Source: Fulvimarina endophytica
GTDB taxonomy: Bacteria > Pseudomonadota > Alphaproteobacteria > Rhizobiales > Rhizobiaceae
NCBI RefSeq assembly: GCF_003403015.1
Contig: NZ_QURL01000007.1
Location: 62,001-126,000 of the forward strand
Direction of reading: 5' to 3'
Length of the DNA: 64,000 nucleotides
This document shows positions 9,698-18,926 of the stretch, piece after piece (the stretch's first letter is position 1; every line of letters begins with the position of its first letter). Position numbers and translations under genes: made by a program. The notes under the pieces were generated by a model. That model saw only the letters and a list, made by a program, of their open reading frames with translations. It made no database searches and had not been told where the DNA came from.

Positions 9698-10417
9698 TCA
9701 GTCTCGTTCGAATGCGGCTTTCTGCGAGGATGGTTCGGCGCCTCCCGCCCCCAGCCAGCGGTCGAGCGCGACGGTGAGATCGGGGACCGTCTCGACGACC
9801 TGCAGCGCGCCGCTTCGCCTCAGGAGATCGGGCCGGTGCGAGCCCCAGGAGACGCCGAGTGCAGACGCTCCTGCGGCACGGGCCATTTCCATGTCGTAGC
9901 TCGTATCGCCGACGACGATGGCGTTCCCGGGACGGATGCCGAGTTCCTCGCAGCTTTCCAGAACCATTGCGGGGTGGGGCTTGGAGGGGCAGTCGTCCGC
10001 CGTCCGCACCACCGCGAAACACTCCGTCATCCCATGCGAAGCCGTGAGGGCGGCGACGCCGCGACGCGACTTGCCGGTGACCATGCCGACCAGCACGGCC
10101 TCGCGCGCGGCCAGGTCACGGATCAGCGTCTCCATGCCGTCGAACAGCCTGTCGGGCACCTGAGCCCGCGAACGCTCGGACCGGTATTCCTCCCGGTAGG
10201 CATCGGCGAGCCGTGCGGCATCGTTCGCCGTCAGCGCCGGGCGCAGCGCGCGGATCGCCGTTTCCAGCGAAAGGCCGATGATCGCACGGGTCTCTTCGCG
10301 AGCGGGCGGAATCAGGCCATGGGCGGCGAAACAGCGCTCCATGATGTCGCAGATGAGCCCCGCAGAGTCGGCGATGGTCCCATCGCAGTCGAAGAGAACC
10401 GCTTTGATGTCCGTCAC
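9698..10417 (-). CDS. HAD-superfamily (subfamily IA) phosphatase, Gph-like
   Basis: A 239-residue haloacid dehalogenase-type hydrolase, probably a small-molecule phosphatase. Motif I is VLFDCDGTIADS (nucleophile first Asp, acid second Asp), motif II Thr is in VGMVTGKSRRG, the motif III Lys is in KPHPAMV, and motif IV is VVGDTSYDME. A helical cap lies between motifs I and II. I chose the GTG 8 bases after the upstream gene's stop because it puts motif I in its usual place. An ATG at 10447 would overlap the upstream gene by 23 bases. The substrate is unknown. Confidence 0.87.
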   Translation of the reverse strand: MTDIKAVLFDCDGTIADSAGLICDIMERCFAAHGLIPPAREETRAIIGLSLETAIRALRPALTANDAARLADAYREEYRSERSRAQVPDRLFDGMETLIRDLAAREAVLVGMVTGKSRRGVAALTASHGMTECFAVVRTADDCPSKPHPAMVLESCEELGIRPGNAIVVGDTSYDMEMARAAGASALGVSWGSHRPDLLRRSGALQVVETVPDLTVALDRWLGAGGAEPSSQKAAFERD

Positions 10418-10424
10418 TTGGCGC

Positions 10425-11411
10425 TCAATCCTCAAGTTCCGCTTCATTGAAGCCGAAGAGATTGAAGGTCTGGCGCATGTGCTGCGGCAGCGGTGCGATC
10501 TGGTCGATCACGCCACCATTCGGATGCGGAATGACGATGCGCCGGGCATGGAGATGGAGGCGCTTCTGCACGCCGCCGGGAAACTCCCAATTGGTGTCGT
10601 GCTCGAAATATTTCGGATCGCCGAGGATCGGATGGTTCATGTGCAGCGCGTGGACGCGCAGCTGATGGGTTCGGCCCGTATGCGGCTCGAGCTCGAGCCA
10701 GGCGAAGTTCTGGGCGACCTGATCGACCACACGGTAATAGGACAGCGCGTGGTCGGCGCCCTCCTCGCCGTGCCTGGCGATGCGCATGCGGTCGCCGTCG
10801 GGGGTCTGTTCCTTCTTCAGATAGGTCGAGACCTTGCCCTCATGCGGCGTCGGCACGCCCTTGACCACGGCCCAGTAAAGCTTCTTGGTGTCGCGCTCGC
10901 GAAAGGCCTTGGTCAGCGCGGTCGCCGCCCCCCGCGTGCGCGCGACGACGAGAATGCCCGAGGTGTCGCGATCGAGCCGGTGGACGAGACGCGGCTTCTC
11001 GCCCTTCTTGTTGCGCCAGGCCTCCAGCATGTCGTCCACATGGCGGGCGACACCCGATCCGCCCTGGACCGCGAGCCCGGCCGGCTTGTTGAAGACGATG
11101 ACCTTCTCGTCCTCGTAGATCACCATCTGGGACAGGACGTCGCCGTCCTCGCGCCCCTTCATGGTGTTGGCCGTAAGAGGCTTGTTCGTCACGGACTTCG
11201 CATCGGTCGCGAGCGGCGGAATGCGGATCGTCTGGCCCGGCGCGACACGGGTATCGGATTTCGCGCGGCCACCGTCGACGCGGATCTGCCCGGATCGCAG
11301 GAGCTTCTGGAGCTGGCCGAAGCCGAGACCCGGATAATGCTGCTTGAACCAACGGTCGAGCCTCAGGCCCGCCTCGTCGTCATCCACCAATCGCTGTTCG
11401 ACTGCCGCCAT
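10425..11411 (-). CDS. RluA-family 23S rRNA pseudouridine synthase (RluC/RluD type)
   Basis: A 328-residue enzyme that isomerises uridines in large-subunit rRNA. An N-terminal S4 RNA-binding domain (GLRLDRWFKQHYP..LQKLLRSGQIRVDG) precedes the catalytic domain, whose nucleophilic Asp lies in RLVHRLDRDTSGILVVART. LEPHTGRTHQLRVH is another family motif. I chose the ATG at 11411, which has GGAG 9 bases upstream. An ATG 15 bases earlier is the alternative. RluC and RluD cannot be told apart here. It is in the crcB-to-ATP12 block. Confidence 0.92.
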   Translation of the reverse strand: MAAVEQRLVDDDEAGLRLDRWFKQHYPGLGFGQLQKLLRSGQIRVDGGRAKSDTRVAPGQTIRIPPLATDAKSVTNKPLTANTMKGREDGDVLSQMVIYEDEKVIVFNKPAGLAVQGGSGVARHVDDMLEAWRNKKGEKPRLVHRLDRDTSGILVVARTRGAATALTKAFRERDTKKLYWAVVKGVPTPHEGKVSTYLKKEQTPDGDRMRIARHGEEGADHALSYYRVVDQVAQNFAWLELEPHTGRTHQLRVHALHMNHPILGDPKYFEHDTNWEFPGGVQKRLHLHARRIVIPHPNGGVIDQIAPLPQHMRQTFNLFGFNEAELED

Positions 11412-11554
11412 CGGACGATGCTCCATCGCGTCGGAAAATCATACCGGGCCGCGGGTTCGCAGGTAAGCCTCAAACGGTTCCGATCGCTCGCCTTCTATCG
11501 GGCGTTTGGGGTCGGGGCAACGCCATGCCGGCCCACCACCGGCGCGGCACCGTC

Positions 11555-11932
11555 TCAGAGCACGGCCCTGACGAGAGCGAGACCGGCGAAAAGACCGGCG
11601 ATGCCGAGGATCACGGACCCTGCGACGTAGAGGAATGCGAGGGCAAGGGCCCCGCGATCGATCAGGTTCACGGCATCGAGGGAAAAGGAGGAAAAGGTCG
11701 TGAAGCCGCCGAGAAAGCCGGTCGCAAGAAACAGCCGCCATTGCTGGCTCATTCCGAACTTGCGGGCGAGCAGCTCGACGAGAACCCCCATCAGGAACGA
11801 GCCCAGGATATTGACGAAGGCCGTACCCAAGGGAAAACCGGGGCCGAGGAGCCGCAGGGCTGCCGTCGATGCGAGATGACGCATGCCGGCACCGAGGCCT
11901 CCGCCTGCGACGACGAGAAGTGTCTGGATCAT
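11555..11932 (-). CDS. crcB: Fluoride efflux channel CrcB/Fluc
   Basis: A 125-residue membrane protein with four hydrophobic helices, forming a dual-topology fluoride channel that protects against cytoplasmic fluoride. Signatures are GGGLGAGMRH at the start, GTAFVNILGSFLMG (pore Asn) and GFLGGFTTFSSFSLD (the central Na+ site and the Phe-box Phe residues). The length is typical. A leader of only about 58 bases separates it from the terminator hairpin upstream, and that leader does not match a fluoride riboswitch. Confidence 0.95.
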   Translation of the reverse strand: MIQTLLVVAGGGLGAGMRHLASTAALRLLGPGFPLGTAFVNILGSFLMGVLVELLARKFGMSQQWRLFLATGFLGGFTTFSSFSLDAVNLIDRGALALAFLYVAGSVILGIAGLFAGLALVRAVL

Positions 11933-11990
11933 CGAGGCGCGGCCTGACTGTCCGAAAATCTGCCGGCACCGGCCGGCATTCCAAAGGAAG

Positions 11991-12018
11991 AACGCCCGGC
12001 GATCACTCGCCGGGCGTT
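11991..12018. terminator. Hairpin terminator between the BCCT gene and crcB
   Basis: A perfect 12-bp GC-rich stem with a TCAC loop lies 10 bases beyond the BCCT stop on the minus strand. It is followed on that strand by a short pyrimidine tract rather than a long T-run. Confidence 0.7.
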
Positions 12019-12028
12019 CGCTTGATGC

Positions 12029-13648
12029 TTATTCCGCAGCTGCGGTGCGGGAGGTGTCCACGTGTTCGAGGAACGGCCTCCTGCGTTCGCGGATCAACCC
12101 GCGAAGGGTCGAATAGGTGAGGACGAGGAGAAGAATGGCGAACGGGAAGCCGGTCGCGATGGCCGCTCCCTGAAGCGCCGCGAGACCGCCGCCCAGGAGG
12201 AGGGCGATCGCGATGAGCCCCTCGAAGGTCGCCCAGAACACGCGCTGCGGGGTCGGCGCATCGAGCTTGCCGCCGGCCGTGATCGTATCGATGACCAGGG
12301 AGCCGGAGTCCGACGAGGTCACGAAGAAGACGATGACGAGGACGATGCCGACGAAGGAGGTGATTTCCGTCAGCGGAAGCTGGCTCAGCATGGCGAAGAG
12401 CTTCACCGGCAGTTCGGCATCGATGATACCGGTATAGCCGCCGATGGTCTCGGTCAGCGCGGTACCGCCGAAGACGGTCATCCAGACGATCGAGACGATG
12501 GTCGGAACCACCAGCACGCAGGTCATGAATTCACGGACGGTGCGGCCGCGCGAGACGCGGGCGATGAACATGCCGACGAAGGGCGACCAGCTCATCCACC
12601 AGGCCCAGTAGAACGTGGTCCAGCCGGTCCGGTAGTTGTCGTCGACGCGTCCGAACGGCATCGAGAGCGGGACGAGTTCACGGAAATAGGCGACCGTGTT
12701 GCCGAAGAAGCCGCGCACGAGCTCCATCGTCGGACCGACGAGGAAGACGAAGGCGAGAAGCGTGATCGCGAGAACCATGTTGATCTCGGAAAGGCGCTTC
12801 ACGCCGCTGTCGAGGCCGGCGACGACCGAGACGAGCGCGACACCGGTGATGACGACGATGAGAATGACATTGGTCGTCATGGTGTCCGGCACACCGAACA
12901 GGAAGGAGAGCCCCGACGAGGCCTGCTCGGCACCGAAACCCAGGGAGGTCGCGAGGCCGAAAAGCGTCGCGAAGACGGCCATGATGTCGATGATGTGACC
13001 GGGCCAGCCCCAGATCCGATCGCCGAGAACCGGGTAGAAGGCCGAGCGCATGGTGAGCGGCAGGCCCCAGTTATAGGAGAAGAAGGCGAGCGCGAGCGCG
13101 ACGACCGCGTAGATCGCCCAGGGGTGAAGGGCCCAGTGATAGAGCGTCGCGGCCATGCCGAGACGACGGGCTTCGAGGGTCTCCCCGGCCGCGCCGCCGA
13201 GGGGCGCCCAGTCGGTGCCCTGCACGGACGACTGGAAATGGCTGACCGGTTCCGACACGCCGTAGAAGACGAGGCCGATACCCATGCCGGCGGCGAACAG
13301 CATCGCGAACCAGCCGAAATAGTTGTAATCGGGCGTCGCATCCTTGCCGCCGAGCCGGACGCTGCCGAGAGGCGAAAGGATGAGCCCGATGCAGAAGATG
13401 ACGAAGATGTTGCCGGCGGTCAGGAACAGCCAGTCGAAGGTCGATGTCAGCGCCGGACGCAGCCAACCGAAGAAGCTCTCCGAGACGGCCGGGAACATCA
13501 GCGTGAAGGCGACGAAGAGGATGATGATGCCGGCCGAGATCGGAAAGACCGGGTTGTGGTAGTCCAGACCGAACCGCTGGACGTTGTCCTGTCCGACCTC
13601 GTAGTCCGATACCGACTGTTCCGGTATCATGTCTTCTTCCATCGACAT
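12029..13648 (-). CDS. BCCT family osmolyte (betaine/choline/carnitine) transporter
   Basis: A 539-residue carrier with 12 predicted membrane helices that imports quaternary-ammonium compatible solutes, mostly with Na+. Family signatures are GMGIGLVFYGVSEP (the glycine-rich helix) and GWTTFYWAWWMSWSPFVG followed by FIARVSRGRTVREF (the aromatic substrate box). The ATG at 13648 has GGAGGA 8 bases upstream, so an in-frame extension of about 50 residues is rejected. A short charged C-terminal tail ends the protein. No bet genes are adjacent, so the exact substrate is open. Glycine betaine is the likeliest. Confidence 0.93.
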   Translation of the reverse strand: MSMEEDMIPEQSVSDYEVGQDNVQRFGLDYHNPVFPISAGIIILFVAFTLMFPAVSESFFGWLRPALTSTFDWLFLTAGNIFVIFCIGLILSPLGSVRLGGKDATPDYNYFGWFAMLFAAGMGIGLVFYGVSEPVSHFQSSVQGTDWAPLGGAAGETLEARRLGMAATLYHWALHPWAIYAVVALALAFFSYNWGLPLTMRSAFYPVLGDRIWGWPGHIIDIMAVFATLFGLATSLGFGAEQASSGLSFLFGVPDTMTTNVILIVVITGVALVSVVAGLDSGVKRLSEINMVLAITLLAFVFLVGPTMELVRGFFGNTVAYFRELVPLSMPFGRVDDNYRTGWTTFYWAWWMSWSPFVGMFIARVSRGRTVREFMTCVLVVPTIVSIVWMTVFGGTALTETIGGYTGIIDAELPVKLFAMLSQLPLTEITSFVGIVLVIVFFVTSSDSGSLVIDTITAGGKLDAPTPQRVFWATFEGLIAIALLLGGGLAALQGAAIATGFPFAILLLVLTYSTLRGLIRERRRPFLEHVDTSRTAAAE

Positions 13649-13905
13649 GGATGAAGTCCTCCATTGGTTCTGAGGCGGAAACCGAAGGGCCTCGAATGAC
13701 CGGGAACGCCCGACCAGACGGCGACAGATGTCGACGAAGCGGACAGGAGGGTCTCGAGCGGGAACCGCGATGTGAGTTGAGACAAGCCAACCGCTCATCA
13801 CTTTTAAGCGATGCTAACGAAGCTTCGGTAGCCATTCAACCGTTTAATCCGCCGTTCGCCGTCGATTGCCCGGTTCTCCTCCGCTGAAAAATCGCCGATC
13901 CTTCA

Positions 13906-15273
13906 TCACCGGTCGCGGCGCGCACGCAGCTCCCTGAGATGGGACAGCCGATTGCCGATCCACTCCTCCCGCCCATAGGGGGTCGGTCTGTAATAGCTCT
14001 CGCGGCCCATCTCCTCGGGGAAGTAGTCCTGCCCGGAAAAGGCGTCCGGCTCGTCGTGGTCGTAGCGATAGCCCGAGCCGTATCCCTCCTCCTTCATGAG
14101 CTTGGTCGGCGCATTGAGGATATGGCGCGGCGGCAGAAGCGACCCGTTTGCCTTCGCCGATCGCATGGCGGCTTTATAGGCCACGTAGACGGCGTTCGAT
14201 TTCGGCGCGGCGGCGAGATAGACGGTGGCTTCGGCGAGGGCCAGTTCCCCTTCCGGCGAGCCCAGATAGTCGTAGGCATCCTTGGCCGCGAGCGCGACGC
14301 GCAGGGCATGGGGGTCGGCGAGACCGATATCCTCCGACGCCATCCGCACCAGGCGCCGCCCGAGATAGAGCGGGTCCTCGCCCGCATCGAGCATGCGGCA
14401 GAGCCAGTAGAGCGCGGCGTCGGGATCGGATCCGCGCACGGACTTATGGAGGGCCGAGATGAGGTTGTAGTGTCCGTCCTGGCCCTTGTCGTAGACGGGC
14501 GCCCGGCGCTGGACGATCTCCTGCAGCACGGCGGCGTCGAAGATCTCGCCCTCGCCGGCCGCCCGCCAGATCTCCTCCGCAAGGCTCAGAACCGCGCGCC
14601 CGTCGCCATCGGCCATGCGCAGCAGCACCTGCCGCGCTTCCGCATCGAGGGGAAGCGGGCGCCCTTCGCTCTCCTCCGCTCGCTCCAGAAGCGCCGCGAG
14701 GCTCGCTGCATCGTGCGGCTTGAAGGTGAGAACCCTAGCGCGCGAGAGGAGCGCGGCGTTCAGTTCGAAGGATGGATTTTCGGTCGTCGCACCAACGAGG
14801 ACCACCGTTCCGTCCTCCATCACGGGCAGGAAACTGTCCTGCTGGGCCCGGTTGAAGCGATGGATCTCGTCGACGAAGAGAAGCGTCGGCCTGCCGTTTG
14901 AGCGGCGCAGGCGCGCGGCCTCGAAGACCTTCTTCAAGTCCGCGACGCCGGAGAAGATCGCAGAGATCTGGTCGAAGGCGTAGTCGCTGTCATTGGCAAG
15001 GAGTCGCGCGACCGTCGTCTTGCCCGTTCCGGGCGGGCCCCAGAAGATCATCGAGCCGAGATTGCCGGAGGCGAGCATTCGCGACAGGACGCCGCCTTCG
15101 CCCGTCAGGTGATCCTGCCCGACGACATCAGGAAGCGAGAGCGGCCTCAGGCGATCAGCAAGCGGGCGCCGTGCCGTGTTGCGCGCCGGGTCCCGTGCGC
15201 CTCGCGTCTCAGTCTCGCGCGTTCGCGCGCCGCGCTCGGGTTCGGGCTCACCGAAGAGATCGGCCATGGTCAA
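13906..15273 (-). CDS. rarA: Replication-associated recombination protein A (AAA+ ATPase)
   Basis: A 455-residue RarA/MgsA (Mgs1/WRNIP1 family) ATPase that acts at stalled replication forks. Walker A is GPPGTGKTTVARLL, Walker B LLFVDEIHRFNRAQQD, sensor 1 VGATTENPSFELN, and the C-terminal domain has the conserved MLDAGEDPLYLGRRLVRMA. About 45 polar residues at the N-terminus are extra and poorly conserved in character. The start ATG overlaps the stop of the upstream protease gene as ATGA, so the two are translationally coupled. Confidence 0.96.
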   Translation of the reverse strand: MTMADLFGEPEPERGARTRETETRGARDPARNTARRPLADRLRPLSLPDVVGQDHLTGEGGVLSRMLASGNLGSMIFWGPPGTGKTTVARLLANDSDYAFDQISAIFSGVADLKKVFEAARLRRSNGRPTLLFVDEIHRFNRAQQDSFLPVMEDGTVVLVGATTENPSFELNAALLSRARVLTFKPHDAASLAALLERAEESEGRPLPLDAEARQVLLRMADGDGRAVLSLAEEIWRAAGEGEIFDAAVLQEIVQRRAPVYDKGQDGHYNLISALHKSVRGSDPDAALYWLCRMLDAGEDPLYLGRRLVRMASEDIGLADPHALRVALAAKDAYDYLGSPEGELALAEATVYLAAAPKSNAVYVAYKAAMRSAKANGSLLPPRHILNAPTKLMKEEGYGSGYRYDHDEPDAFSGQDYFPEEMGRESYYRPTPYGREEWIGNRLSHLRELRARRDR

Positions 15274-16835
15274 CGCACCCGCTGTTCGAGGAGACGCCCG
15301 CCGCGCTCGATCTGGAAGTCGTAACCGTTCCAGTCTTCGGCGAGGAGGTGTTCGAGTGCCTGCGTCGAGGCGATGTCCTGCCGGTTCACGGTAACGATGA
15401 TATCCTTGGGCTGGAGCCCGAACCGGGCGGCGAGGGAGCCGCGCTCAACCTCGGCGACGACCACGCCCGTCTTCTCCATCGGCAGATCCAGGGTCTCGGC
15501 CACTTTCGGCGACAGGTTCCAGACCACCGCTCCGGCAAAGGGCGTCCGTCCGCCGAGGCTTCGCTCGTCGCGCGCCGGCACCTCCGGCGCACCGACGAGA
15601 TCGAGGGACAAGGCCTCCTGCTCGCCGTCCCGCAGGACGGTCAGCGCAATGGTCGAGCCGATCCCGGCCGTCGCCAGCTGATAGCCGAGCGCATCGGGGT
15701 TCGAGACGCGCGCCGAGCCGACCGCGGTCACGACGTCTCCGTCGCGAAGACCGGCCTTTTCGGCCGGACTGCCCTCTCCCACCCGGTGGACGATCACGCC
15801 CGTCGGGGCCGCAAGACCGAGGGCCTCGGCCAGATCGGCGGTGACGGGTCCGAAGGTCGCACCCACATAGGGACGCTCGAATGCGCCGCCGGCCTTGGCC
15901 GCCGCAACGAAGCTCGCCACGAGATTGGACGGAATGGCGAAACCGATCCCGTTCGAGCCGCCGGACTTCGAGAAGATCGCTGTGTTGACGCCGATCAGCC
16001 GGCCGCGCATGTCGATGAGCGCGCCACCGGAATTGCCCGGATTGATGGCCGCATCGGTCTGGATGAAGACACCCGGATCACCGGGTGAGAGATGGGTGCG
16101 GGCAAGCGCCGAGACGATGCCGTTCGTCACGGTCTGCCCGATGCCGAAGGGGTTGCCGATCGCAAGCACCAGATCGCCGATCTCCAGCCCGTCGGAATTG
16201 CCGAATCCGACCGTCGGGAACGTCCCCTCGCCTCCCTCGATGCGCAGGACCGCGAGATCGACCTTGGCGTCCTTCAGGAGGATCTCCGTTTCGAATTCCC
16301 GGCCGTCCGCAAATGAGATTCGCACCTCGTCGGCATCGGCGATGACGTGGTTGTTGGTCACGACGAGCCCGGAGGGATCGACGATCACGCCCGAGCCGAG
16401 CGAACTCTCGATCCTGGGTTCGGGGCGCGCCTGCCGGCCGAAGAACTGCTCGAAGAACGGATCGCCCGCAAAGGGCGAGAGCCGTTGCGGCACGGCCCGG
16501 GCGGCGTAGACGTTGACGACCGCGGGAGCCGTCTCGCGCACGAGGGGCGCGAAGGTGAGCGTGATCTCGGCGGATGTCGCGGGGACCTGCTCCCGCGCAC
16601 TGGGCGAGGCCGGCTCGGCGCGAGCCGATGGCTCGGGCGTCACGGGCGCCGCGGGTACGGGTGCCGGGCCATCCGCGCGGCCATCCGCGCTCTCATCCGA
16701 TCCCCAGCCGAACCAGTTGCCGATGCCCCAGCCTTCGGCATGGGCCTCGCCCGCCAAGGGGGAAAGGAAAAGGCAAATGGAAATTGCGGCAGCCGTAAGG
16801 CTTGGCCCGCTGCGCTTGAAATTCGTGAGAAACAT
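15270..16835 (-). CDS. Periplasmic Do/DegQ-type serine protease with two PDZ domains
   Basis: A 521-residue HtrA-family protease and chaperone for misfolded envelope proteins. A signal sequence ends near GEAHAE, followed by a Pro/Ala linker. The catalytic triad is His in VVTNNHVIADADE, Asp in KDAKVDLAVLRIE and Ser in INPGNSGGALID. Two PDZ domains follow (GLAAPTGVIVHRVGEGSPAEK.. and METGVV-like KTGVVVAEVERGSLAARF). The ATG at 16835 opens straight into the export signal. The upstream in-frame extension is Arg-rich and rejected. It is coupled to rarA by a 4-base overlap, an unusual functional pairing. Confidence 0.94.
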   Translation of the reverse strand: MFLTNFKRSGPSLTAAAISICLFLSPLAGEAHAEGWGIGNWFGWGSDESADGRADGPAPVPAAPVTPEPSARAEPASPSAREQVPATSAEITLTFAPLVRETAPAVVNVYAARAVPQRLSPFAGDPFFEQFFGRQARPEPRIESSLGSGVIVDPSGLVVTNNHVIADADEVRISFADGREFETEILLKDAKVDLAVLRIEGGEGTFPTVGFGNSDGLEIGDLVLAIGNPFGIGQTVTNGIVSALARTHLSPGDPGVFIQTDAAINPGNSGGALIDMRGRLIGVNTAIFSKSGGSNGIGFAIPSNLVASFVAAAKAGGAFERPYVGATFGPVTADLAEALGLAAPTGVIVHRVGEGSPAEKAGLRDGDVVTAVGSARVSNPDALGYQLATAGIGSTIALTVLRDGEQEALSLDLVGAPEVPARDERSLGGRTPFAGAVVWNLSPKVAETLDLPMEKTGVVVAEVERGSLAARFGLQPKDIIVTVNRQDIASTQALEHLLAEDWNGYDFQIERGGRLLEQRVR

Positions 16836-17004
16836 CGTTCGACCGGCACCCGATAAACGCCATTTGCACCGCGCCGAAGATCGGGTTCGAGATGAACGGA
16901 CCGGCGAGAGCCGGGTAGTGATAGCGGGTCGGTCCATGCCGGTTCAAGACGGGATGCGCCGCGAGGCTTCCCGCCCGCCATGAAGACGAGACCATACAAA
17001 CGAA

Positions 17005-17026
17005 GAAGGGGCCCGCCGGCCCCTTC
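17005..17026 (-). terminator. Intrinsic terminator downstream of the 50-residue ORF
   Basis: A 9-bp perfect stem with a CGCC loop, followed on the minus strand by a T-rich stretch. It isolates the small gene at 17065-17217 from the protease gene. Confidence 0.65.
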
Positions 17027-17064
17027 CCATTTCCATCATCGCCGCGTTGGAACCGCCGCTGAAA

Positions 17065-17217
17065 TTAGTTCGCCTCGAGGCTTTCGCTCGCCGCGGAGGC
17101 CGGAGCGGGCAGATCGGCGGTCGCATAGCTCGCGGTCAGCACCGCGAACGCGCCGAGGGCCGCGAGAAGCGTGATGGCAGTTCGGCGCACCGGAAACCGT
17201 ACCTGATTGTTTGACAT
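17065..17217 (-). CDS. Small membrane-anchored or exported peptide, 50 residues
   Basis: An ATG-to-TAA frame coding 50 residues: a short basic N-terminus (VRFPVRR), one hydrophobic segment (about 14-31, AITLLAALGAFAVLTASYA) and an Ala/Glu tail. An ATG 15 bases upstream would add five residues. No family is recognised. Support comes from the membrane-segment layout, an AT-rich presumptive promoter region just upstream (about 17218-17280) and a hairpin terminator 39 bases after the stop. It could be a small inner-membrane protein or a secreted peptide. Confidence 0.5.
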   Translation of the reverse strand: MSNNQVRFPVRRTAITLLAALGAFAVLTASYATADLPAPASAASESLEAN

Positions 17218-17831
17218 ATCGGCAGTTTGCATGCGGATTATTTAATCCTCGTTAATTTTGCCACATTCTATGCGGCCCAGCCTTTATCGTTGCCTGATTA
17301 AGTCCCGACATCGGGAATGGTTGCAGGACTCGGCACAGTTTTCTTCAAAGGCTGTGCCGCTTCTCTGCCATGCCGGCCATGGGGGCGATAGCGCATTTCA
17401 AGCACAGTCGGCCCCATCCCAGCCCGGCCTCACAGGAACCGCGAAACAGGGTTACCGGCTGAGCGGAACCTGTCTCCCGCGCGCAACAGATCCCGACATA
17501 ATCCGGACAAACTTCGCCCACGATCTGCGCAAAAAGCGACCCGCGCCGGGGCTTCGTCGTCGCAAGCGCCATCGCTTCGCTTGGGCCGTTCGTGTCGCCG
17601 GCGATCTCCCGCCCCTTCTGAGTCGTCGTTCGGATCGCGGCGTCTCACCGTCCCAGCCACGCCGTCCTCGCGGTCATGCGGCCGGATCACGGATCGGATG
17701 AAACATCCGTCGCCGGGCGGGCGTATAGACAAGGAGAGCACGAAGCCCGACACCGCGCAGAAAGCGCCAAGCACGGCGGATCGGGCATCCTCGCCCCATC
17801 ATCCTGCCCCCGAATGACGGAACTGCCAGTC
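17218..17831. other. 614-base stretch without a supported gene
   Basis: The left 60 bases are AT-rich (TTAA repeated either side of TCCTCG) and probably promote the small minus-strand gene. The remainder is GC-rich. Open frames in it code Arg/Pro/Ser-rich sequence without a domain, so I call none. The 5' leader of the radical SAM gene must lie at the right end, but no clear promoter is seen. Confidence 0.5.
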
Positions 17832-18827
17832 ATGTCCTCCACCCTCATCCGCGCCAAGACGATGCCGAGCGGCCCCTCACCCTTCGTCACGCCCGGCCCC
17901 AAGCTTCAGCCGCAGAAATTCGTCGATCCGCGCATTACGGCGAAAGGCGAGACCCGCGCGCGGGTGCCGCTCCATGCATTGAACACCCTCTGGTTCAACA
18001 CCGGTTCGCTCTGCAACCTCGCCTGCGCCAACTGCTTCATGGAGAGTTCGCCGACCAATGATGCCCTCCTCTATCTGACTTACGACGAGGTCCGCTCTTA
18101 CCTCGACGAGGTGACGACCGGCGATTTCGCGACGGGGGAGATCGGCTTCACCGGCGGCGAGCCGTTCATGAACCCCGACATCATTCCAATGCTCACCGAC
18201 GCTCTCGATCGCGGGTTCGACGTGCTGGTGCTGACGAACGGCATGCGCCCCATGCGCAAGCTCGAAGCCGCGCTCCTCGAACTTCGCGCCGCCCATGGCG
18301 ATCGGCTCACCCTGCGTGTCAGTCTCGACCACTACGACAAGGCCGTGCATGAGGCCGAGCGCGGCGAACGCAGCTTCGATCCCGCCATGGACGGGCTCGT
18401 CTGGCTGTCGCGGAACGGCTTTCGCATCGCCGTCGCCGGACGTCACCTCGCAAGCGAGAGCGATGCGGATGCGCGTGAGGGATATCGCCGGCTCTTCGAA
18501 GACAAGGGCATCGCGATCGATACCGGCAATCCCGGTGAGCTTGTGCTGTTTCCCGAGATGGACGAGACGATCGACGTTCCTGAAATTACGACGGCCTGCT
18601 GGCAGATCCTCGGCAAGAGCCCGAAGGACGTGATGTGCGCGACGAGCCGAATGGTGGTGAAGCGGAAGGGGGAAGACGAGGCGCGCGTCGCCGCCTGCAC
18701 GCTTCTGCCCTACGACCGCGAATTCGACATGGGCGGCACGCTCAACGAGGCCCGCCGATCGGTCGCGCTCAATCACCCCCATTGCGCCAAGTTCTGCGTT
18801 CTGGGCGGTGCGAGCTGCTCGGCCTGA
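17832..18827 (+). CDS. Radical SAM protein with Cys-rich SPASM-like C-terminus
   Basis: A 331-residue radical S-adenosylmethionine enzyme of unknown reaction. The cluster-binding motif CNLACANC (CxxxCxxC) follows the strand LWFNTGSL, and IGFTGGEPFMNPD is the Gly-rich SAM-binding stretch. The C-terminal third has further Cys: DVMCATSR, VAACTLLPYD and HPHCAKFCVLGGASCS, a pattern suited to an auxiliary Fe-S cluster. The start is uncertain: ATG at 17832 (used) or at 17814, neither with a strong ribosome site. A methylthioribose kinase gene follows after 99 bases on the same strand. No peptide substrate gene is visible nearby. Confidence 0.85.
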   Translation: MSSTLIRAKTMPSGPSPFVTPGPKLQPQKFVDPRITAKGETRARVPLHALNTLWFNTGSLCNLACANCFMESSPTNDALLYLTYDEVRSYLDEVTTGDFATGEIGFTGGEPFMNPDIIPMLTDALDRGFDVLVLTNGMRPMRKLEAALLELRAAHGDRLTLRVSLDHYDKAVHEAERGERSFDPAMDGLVWLSRNGFRIAVAGRHLASESDADAREGYRRLFEDKGIAIDTGNPGELVLFPEMDETIDVPEITTACWQILGKSPKDVMCATSRMVVKRKGEDEARVAACTLLPYDREFDMGGTLNEARRSVALNHPHCAKFCVLGGASCSA

Positions 18828-18926
18828 AGCTGGAGAAGACCGCGGCTCCAGCCGACTCTGCCCGCAGCCCAGCCCAGCCCGTCCTTTCATGGCGAACGAC
18901 AATCTTCGAACCCGACAGGGCCATTG

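Noticed and set aside
11933..11990. A fluoride riboswitch in the crcB leader
   Set aside because: The 58-base leader has a 7-bp GC hairpin (11961-11978) but not the conserved fluoride-aptamer sequence or pseudoknot.
13818..13827. The palindrome CGAAGCTTCG upstream of the BCCT gene as an operator
   Set aside because: A 10-base palindrome occurs by chance at this length of sequence, and no matching regulator or second copy is visible.
17258..17774. Two open frames (plus 17258-17701, minus 17430-17774) in the gap before the radical SAM gene
   Set aside because: Both code Arg/Pro/Ser-rich sequence without domains, lack ribosome sites and overlap each other on opposite strands.
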